This document shows, piece after piece, positions 8,228-12,231 of a DNA stretch of 12,231 bases. Both the position numbers and the translations under genes were made by a program. The stretch lies in the NCBI GenBank assembly GCA_001412425.1, contig LKUH01000227.1, positions 1 through 12,231 on the forward strand. The letters run 5' to 3'. The first letter of the stretch is position 1. Every line of letters starts with the position of its first letter. This stretch comes from Candidatus Cloacimonas sp. SDB (GTDB taxonomy: Bacteria > Cloacimonadota > Cloacimonadia > Cloacimonadales > TCS61). The notes under the pieces were generated by a model. The model was not told the DNA's origin, did no database searches, and worked only from the letters and a program-made list of their open reading frames with translations.

Positions 8228-10213
8228 TTAAATTGCCTTACGAAGCTTTATAACAAAAACTGAACCCTGAGGTTGATTATTTTTATAGCTTAAACTACCG
8301 CCAAAACTTTCCAGTGTTTTTCTGGCAATAAACAACCCCATTCCGGTATTTCCTGTGCTGCCATAATAAAAGCCTTCAGCAAATATTTTATCTTTGACAC
8401 TATCAGGAATTCCTTTCCCCATATCTGTAATTTTTATCTCGCAAACAGTTTCATTTCCACTAATCTCAATATCAACTGATTTTACCTTTCCATGTTCAAC
8501 TGCATTTCTGATAATATTTTCCAGAACCGAGCTTAAAGATTCATCTGCTATTACTTCACCCTCTCCCATAACATTTAAATCTGTGTCCGGATAATTTCCA
8601 GCCAGATCAGCTAAAATTTTGTTAACATTAACAACCTTGAGACTTTTATGATTATTCATGAAGTCTTCAAACTCTCTCATATTATGAATAAGTTTAACGC
8701 TTTTATCGACTCTTTTTTTAAGTTCTTCCAGAATTTTATCATCTCTACTGGACTTATAAACAGATAATCCACTCTTTATTGTAGCCAGATCATTAGCTAT
8801 ATCATGTCTTAATATCCTGTTTATCAATTTTAAATGATCAGCGTTAGAAATAATGATTTTTTCCATTTTCTGTTTTTCAGCGATCTCAAGATTAGCTTTT
8901 TTATTGATAGATTCCAGTTTTTTGTTTGTTTCAGATAGTTGAAGATTTAGTTTCTTTTTCAGGTTATATCTGCTAAATAGAAATAAAATAAGTATTATAG
9001 TTAAAACAAAAATTATTAATGCAGCAGAAATTATTATTTCCTGTTTTTTAATCTCATTCTTCTGCAGATTACTATAAGCTTCCTGTTCTTTATAATAGCG
9101 TTCGATCTCATATTGAGATCTTAAATAGTTCAATGATTTATTATTTTTAATTTCCCGTAATTCCAGATCGATTTCATAAAATTTGCTGAAATTCTCGTAA
9201 GCTTTATCAAACTCTCCCAGTTTATAATACAGCTCCGATACTCTGTTGTAATATTTTTTCCTCAGATCTTTTATATAATGATCATCCATATTTCCCATGG
9301 TTTCAAATGCCTGTTCATAAAAAGTTAAAGCATCTTCATAACGCTCCCATTCTGTGAATAAATCTGCAATATTCAAAAGAGAACTTACTTCCCAGGGAAC
9401 ATAATCTATCTTGTGCCTTATTTCCAGGGCTTTCATATTATATTCCAAAGCCTGGTTAAAATCTCCGTTAATATAACTGTTCCAGCCCAGATCATTGTAA
9501 GCCAGAGCTCGATTCGTGTAATCATCGTTGTTTTCAGTTAATTCCAGTACTTTATTAGCATAATAAGAGGCTTTTTCATTATCTTTAAGGTTCAAATAAT
9601 TTTTTCCCAGCAGAATATAACAGGAAGCTTGTTGTTTGTCCTCCTGTTCCTCAAGAAAGTACTTTACAGCTTCCTCAGCATATAAGACCGATAGATCATA
9701 CTCTTTTTTATAGAAGTAATTATAACTTAACTCCATGTTCGCTTTCGCTGATCTTTTATTATCCCGTATGTGTTTCGCCCTGTCCAGTCCTTTAAATAAA
9801 TATTTTGTGGCTTCATCAAAATCGTCCAATTCATTAAAAAATTTCGCTAAATATATGTAAGAATCTATAATACAATGGTCTTTTTTATTTAATTCAGCCA
9901 GCTCCAGAGCTTGATAAAATTCTCTGAAAGCTGAAATATAATTACCCTGGGTTTTATATATTTCCCCCAGTAACAGAATAGCTTGAACCTGATTTGAAAT
10001 ATCATTCAACTGACGTGAAAGTTCTTGTGCCTGTGTTGTATAAGTTCTGGCTTTATCCAATGAGCCCGGAATTGATTCCTCCGCCATTCTTAGCAGTAAT
10101 TCAATTCTTTCCTGATCAGGCAGATTTTTAGAAGATTTATCCGGATTAACCTCTTGAGTAAAGAGCTGGAAAACAACTAAACTTATTATTAAGATAAAAT
10201 ATGATTTCTTCAT
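8228..10213 (-). CDS. TPR-containing membrane sensor histidine kinase
   Basis: 661 residues from the chosen start. Order of parts: signal peptide or anchor (MKKSYFILIISLVVFQLFTQ, 1-20); a long run of tetratricopeptide-like helical repeats (about 30-370, with pieces such as LLLGEIYKTQGNYISAF and AYNDLGWNSYINGDFNQAL), predicted periplasmic; one TM helix (about 393-415); a charged coiled coil; and a cytoplasmic kinase core. The kinase has H-box LRHDIANDL with phospho-acceptor H470 and an HDxxN pattern (D471, N474), N-box NAVEH from N570, G1 box DMGKGIPD from D597 and G2 GMGLF (624-628), all intact. No receiver or DNA-binding domain follows and no response regulator is nearby. An in-frame GTG at 10255 would add 14 residues before the signal peptide and overlap glyQ, so ATG at 10213 is preferred. 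It lies 7 bases after glyQ and 5 before the exporter genes, so all four probably share a transcript. Signal unknown. Confidence 0.93.
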   Translation of the reverse strand: MKKSYFILIISLVVFQLFTQEVNPDKSSKNLPDQERIELLLRMAEESIPGSLDKARTYTTQAQELSRQLNDISNQVQAILLLGEIYKTQGNYISAFREFYQALELAELNKKDHCIIDSYIYLAKFFNELDDFDEATKYLFKGLDRAKHIRDNKRSAKANMELSYNYFYKKEYDLSVLYAEEAVKYFLEEQEDKQQASCYILLGKNYLNLKDNEKASYYANKVLELTENNDDYTNRALAYNDLGWNSYINGDFNQALEYNMKALEIRHKIDYVPWEVSSLLNIADLFTEWERYEDALTFYEQAFETMGNMDDHYIKDLRKKYYNRVSELYYKLGEFDKAYENFSKFYEIDLELREIKNNKSLNYLRSQYEIERYYKEQEAYSNLQKNEIKKQEIIISAALIIFVLTIILILFLFSRYNLKKKLNLQLSETNKKLESINKKANLEIAEKQKMEKIIISNADHLKLINRILRHDIANDLATIKSGLSVYKSSRDDKILEELKKRVDKSVKLIHNMREFEDFMNNHKSLKVVNVNKILADLAGNYPDTDLNVMGEGEVIADESLSSVLENIIRNAVEHGKVKSVDIEISGNETVCEIKITDMGKGIPDSVKDKIFAEGFYYGSTGNTGMGLFIARKTLESFGGSLSYKNNQPQGSVFVIKLRKAI

Positions 10214-10220
10214 CTTCGGA

Positions 10221-11066
10221 TCAACTACAATATTTTTCCAGATAACTAACCGCACATTCTTTAGCTATAGTTCTGATCCTGCCAATATAGGAAGCTCTTT
10301 CCGTAACGCCTATTACTCCTCGAGCATCCAGAAGATTAAAAACATGAGAACATTTCAAAACCAGATCATAGGCGGGATAAACCAGTTTCTTGCTAAGCAG
10401 GTCGGCAGTCTGCTTTTCATAGTCTTTGAACAGTTCAAACAAATGGTCCACCTGAGCTGAATTAAAATTGTATTCAGAAAATTCTACCTCTTTGGCAAAA
10501 TAAAGCTCTCCGTATTTTGTCCTGTCATTCCACCTGATATCCCTGAAATCATCCACATCCTGAATATACATGGCCAGTCTTTCCAAACCATAGGTGAGCT
10601 CCACGCTTACCGGAAAAACTTCCAGACCCCCCACCTGCTGGAAATAAGTGAATTGAGAAATTTCCATTCCATCCAGCCAGACCTCCCAGCCTAAACCCCA
10701 GGAACCCAGTGTGGGCGATTCCCAATCATCTTCCACGAACCTGATATCATGCTTTTCAATTTCGATCCCAATAACCTGAAGGCTTTTTAAATAGAGATTC
10801 TGTATGTCGTCAGGAGAAGGTTTAATGATAACCTGGAACTGGTAATAATGCTGAAGACGATTAGGGTTTTCTCCATAACGCCCGTCCTTGGGTCTTCGAC
10901 AAGGTTGAACATAAGCAATTGAAGTATGCTTTTCTCCCAGAGCTCCAAAAAATGTTGCCGGATGAAACGTTCCTGCTCCCATTTCCACATCGTAAGGTTG
11001 CAGCACATTACAACCATTTTCCGCCCAGTATTGCTGTAATTTTAAAATAATTTCCTGAAAATTCAC
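10221..11066 (-). CDS. glyQ: Glycyl-tRNA synthetase alpha subunit
   Basis: 281 residues, near the usual 290-300 and apparently complete at both ends. It is the catalytic chain of the bacterial alpha2-beta2 GlyRS, which forms glycyl-adenylate and charges tRNA-Gly. Conserved stretches are VLQPYDVEMGAGTFHPATFF (21-40), the motif 2 region RRPKDGRYGENPNRLQHYYQ (57-76), DDWESPTLGSWGLGWEVW, motif 3 PVSVELTYGLERLAMYIQ (152-169) and the C-terminal NLLDARGVIGVTERASYIGR. The start is GTG, supported by AGGTGA four bases upstream; the nearest upstream ATG runs into a stop at once. The family normally has glyS (beta chain, tRNA binding) directly after glyQ. Here a sensor kinase follows instead and no glyS lies in the window, so glyS should be elsewhere in the genome. 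No alpha-beta fusion is present. Confidence 0.98.
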   Translation of the reverse strand: MNFQEIILKLQQYWAENGCNVLQPYDVEMGAGTFHPATFFGALGEKHTSIAYVQPCRRPKDGRYGENPNRLQHYYQFQVIIKPSPDDIQNLYLKSLQVIGIEIEKHDIRFVEDDWESPTLGSWGLGWEVWLDGMEISQFTYFQQVGGLEVFPVSVELTYGLERLAMYIQDVDDFRDIRWNDRTKYGELYFAKEVEFSEYNFNSAQVDHLFELFKDYEKQTADLLSKKLVYPAYDLVLKCSHVFNLLDARGVIGVTERASYIGRIRTIAKECAVSYLEKYCS

Positions 11067-11070
11067 GATT

Positions 11071-11076
11071 TCACCT
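11071..11076 (-). promoter_or_regulatory. Ribosome binding site deciding the GTG start of glyQ
   Basis: On the minus strand the sequence reads AGGTGA-AATC-GTG. The good Shine-Dalgarno match at short spacing, plus the conserved protein start immediately after it, supports GTG at 11064-11066 as the initiation codon. Confidence 0.7.
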
Positions 11077-11296
11077 GTAATTTATCATTTTCTCTAATTT
11101 ATTACTTCCTGTTTCATTATTCTTATTTAAATTAAAGTGTATTTAATTTTTCTTCTTATTCCAGAGTCAAGCTGAATTTTAACTTAGGACAAAGGATTAT
11201 CGGGTATTCAAAATTTATTTTAAACCAATTATTTCTCAGCTAAAATTATTACTTTTTGCCGTAGATTAAATTTTTATTTTACAAAAATTCTCTGCC

Positions 11297-11312
11297 TGCC
11301 AGCGTAGCGGCA
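11297..11312. repeat. Short GC-rich imperfect inverted repeat
   Basis: TGCCAGCGTAGCGGCA can fold as TGCC/GGCA plus GC/GC stem pairs around a GTA loop, with one bulged A. It is preceded by CTGCC at 11292-11296, making a GC-rich island inside very AT-rich spacer DNA, 27 bases before the dehydrogenase start. It has no T run, so it is not an intrinsic terminator. It could be a small dispersed repeat, an operator, or chance. Confidence 0.35.
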
Positions 11313-11328
11313 AAATTCATATAAGAAA

Positions 11329-11337
11329 AAGGGGGTG
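11329..11337 (+). promoter_or_regulatory. Ribosome binding site of the dehydrogenase gene
   Basis: AAGGGGGTG ends two bases before the ATG at 11340, with the purine core at normal spacing. It is the strongest Shine-Dalgarno match in the window and fixes the start in front of the conserved nucleotide-binding fold. Confidence 0.7.
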
Positions 11338-11339
11338 CT

Positions 11340-12231
11340 ATGAAAAAAATTACCCTTCTGGGTGCAGGTATGGTGGGAAGAGCCATTGCCAGAGATTTGT
11401 CAGCAGTTCATAAGGTTACTGTTGTTGATATCGCGGAAAAAAATCTGCATAAACTTGCAGATAATCCAAATATTACTACTATAAAAAAAGATCTTTCCCT
11501 GAAAAAAAATATTACGGATTATATAGCAAAGGCTGATCTTGTAATTAATGCTGTTCCCGGATTCATGGGCTTTAAAACTCTTAAAACCATTATCCAATCA
11601 GGTAAGAATGTAGTGGATATTGCCTTTTTCCCGGAGGATCCTTTCCTGCTGGATGATCTGGCTAAAACCAAGAACGTTACCGCTGTTACCGATTGCGGAG
11701 TAGCTCCAGGAATGAGTAATATGATACTGGGATATTATCACAAAAAAATGAAAATCAATAATTTTATCTGCCTTGTCGGAGGTTTACCGGTGAAAAGAGT
11801 CTGGCCTTATCAATATAAAGCTCCCTTTTCTCCCAGTGATGTCCTGGAAGAATACACTCGCCCCGCCCGCTATAAAGAGAATAACTGTATCATAACCAGA
11901 CCCGCTCCTCTGATCCGGAATATGTTGATTTTGCTGAAATCGGCACCCTGGAATCATTCAACAGCGACGGACTGCGCACTCTGCTCTCTACAATTGATAT
12001 TCCCAATATGAAAGAAAAAACTCTCCGTTATCCGGGACATCTTCAGATAATGCAGATTCTCAGAGAAACAGGCTTTTTTCCCACCGATACTATTACGATC
12101 AACAACACCAAAATCAGACCCCTGGATGTAACTTCCAATTTATTGTTTAAAAGCTGGAAATTGCCAGCTGGCGAAGCTGAATTCACCGTAATGAAAATAA
12201 CACCCATCCCCCCAAAAATACAAATTATCAG
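11340..12231 (+). pseudogene. Saccharopine/lysine dehydrogenase family protein, frameshifted, 3' end outside window
   Basis: The N-terminal Rossmann motif ITLLGAGMVGRAIARDL (G8-x-G10-x2-G13) binds NAD(P). It is followed by ADLVINAVPGFMG, the family motif TDCGVAPGMSNM (118-127) and VGGLPVKRVWPYQYKAPFSP. Continuing in that frame the protein turns to nonsense after ITRPA (residue 189) and stops at 12011. The -1 frame takes over at about 11909 with clear family sequence: SDPEYVDFAEIGTLESFNSD, then NMKEKTLRYPGHLQIMQILR and LLFKSWKLPAGEAEFTVMKI, open to the window end. The likely cause is one lost base in the CTCCTCT stretch (for example CCC-TCT to CC-TCT). Both halves are well conserved, so this is a recent mutation or a sequencing/assembly error. 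About 297 of some 385-400 residues are visible. The enzyme is most like lysine 6-dehydrogenase or saccharopine dehydrogenase (amino acid metabolism), but the family is broad and the substrate cannot be fixed. Confidence 0.85.

Larger units (their letters stand above)
11067..11339. promoter_or_regulatory. Divergent AT-rich intergenic region
   Basis: 273 bases between the divergent glyQ operon and the dehydrogenase gene. It must hold the promoters for both directions, unless the dehydrogenase is read from elsewhere. It is strikingly AT-rich with many A and T runs. I found no convincing -35/-10 pair: a minus-strand TTGACT (11165-11170) has only poor -10 candidates 17-19 bases on. No T-box or other aminoacyl-tRNA-sensing leader is recognisable before glyQ. 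No ORF fits here. The only GC-rich patch is a small hairpin near 11297. Confidence 0.45.

Noticed and set aside
10214..10255. GTG start for the sensor kinase inside glyQ
   Set aside because: It adds 14 residues in front of a normal signal peptide that begins with its own ATG at 10213.
11142..11170. Minus-strand promoter TTGACT with ATTAAA or TAAATA for glyQ
   Set aside because: The -35 is good, but the -10 choices match poorly and need 17-19 base spacing. In such AT-rich DNA this is close to chance. It is kept only as a note in the intergenic entry.
11320..11325. TATAAG as a -10 box for the dehydrogenase gene
   Set aside because: Transcription would start within the ribosome site, and no -35 match lies about 17 bases upstream.
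11067..11339. T-box or other riboswitch leader before glyQ
   Set aside because: No T-box antiterminator sequence, specifier loop or terminator stem was visible, and the leader is almost featureless AT-rich DNA.
11901..11911. Programmed frameshift in the dehydrogenase
   Set aside because: No X-XXY-YYZ heptamer is in frame, codon re-pairing after a -1 slip would be poor, and no stimulatory stem is apparent.

Overview
The window looks like chromosomal DNA of an AT-rich, Gram-negative bacterium. It holds seven genes, one cut by each window edge. The evidence for an outer membrane is a GT9 lipopolysaccharide heptosyltransferase-like gene, a lipoprotein without an inner-membrane retention Asp, and a periplasmic-TPR sensor kinase. 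The gene styles would fit an FCB-type lineage such as Cloacimonadota or a relative. That assignment is a guess from style, not from any search.

Layout. Positions 1-4296 (+ strand) are a tight operon: alaS (alanyl-tRNA synthetase, 5' end outside the window), an unknown lipoprotein whose start overlaps the alaS stop (ATGA), and a GT9 glycosyltransferase one base later. A 45-base spacer separates it from a convergent operon at 4342-11066 (- strand). In transcription order this runs glyQ (glycyl-tRNA synthetase alpha chain), a TPR sensor histidine kinase 7 bases later, and two ABC exporter half-transporters (5-base gap, then TAATG coupling). A 273-base AT-rich divergent spacer follows. The last gene, a saccharopine/lysine dehydrogenase family gene at 11340, carries an apparent one-base frameshift near 11903-11911 and runs off the right edge.

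How they work together. The two ABC genes read as one heterodimeric exporter of the TM287/288, LmrCD, BmrCD type. The 586-residue partner has Asp in place of the catalytic Glu but a normal LSGGQ signature. The 706-residue partner has the normal Glu but a non-standard FSFGQ signature and a roughly 120-residue extracytoplasmic insertion between TM1 and TM2. The sensor kinase directly upstream probably shares their transcript, which suggests, but does not prove, that it senses an envelope condition tied to the exporter. No response regulator is present. glyQ heads this operon without its usual partner glyS.

No RNA genes, CRISPR arrays, insertion sequences or phage genes were seen. The most notable points are the asymmetric exporter with its extracytoplasmic domain, the kinase-exporter operon led by an orphan glyQ, and the frameshifted dehydrogenase.
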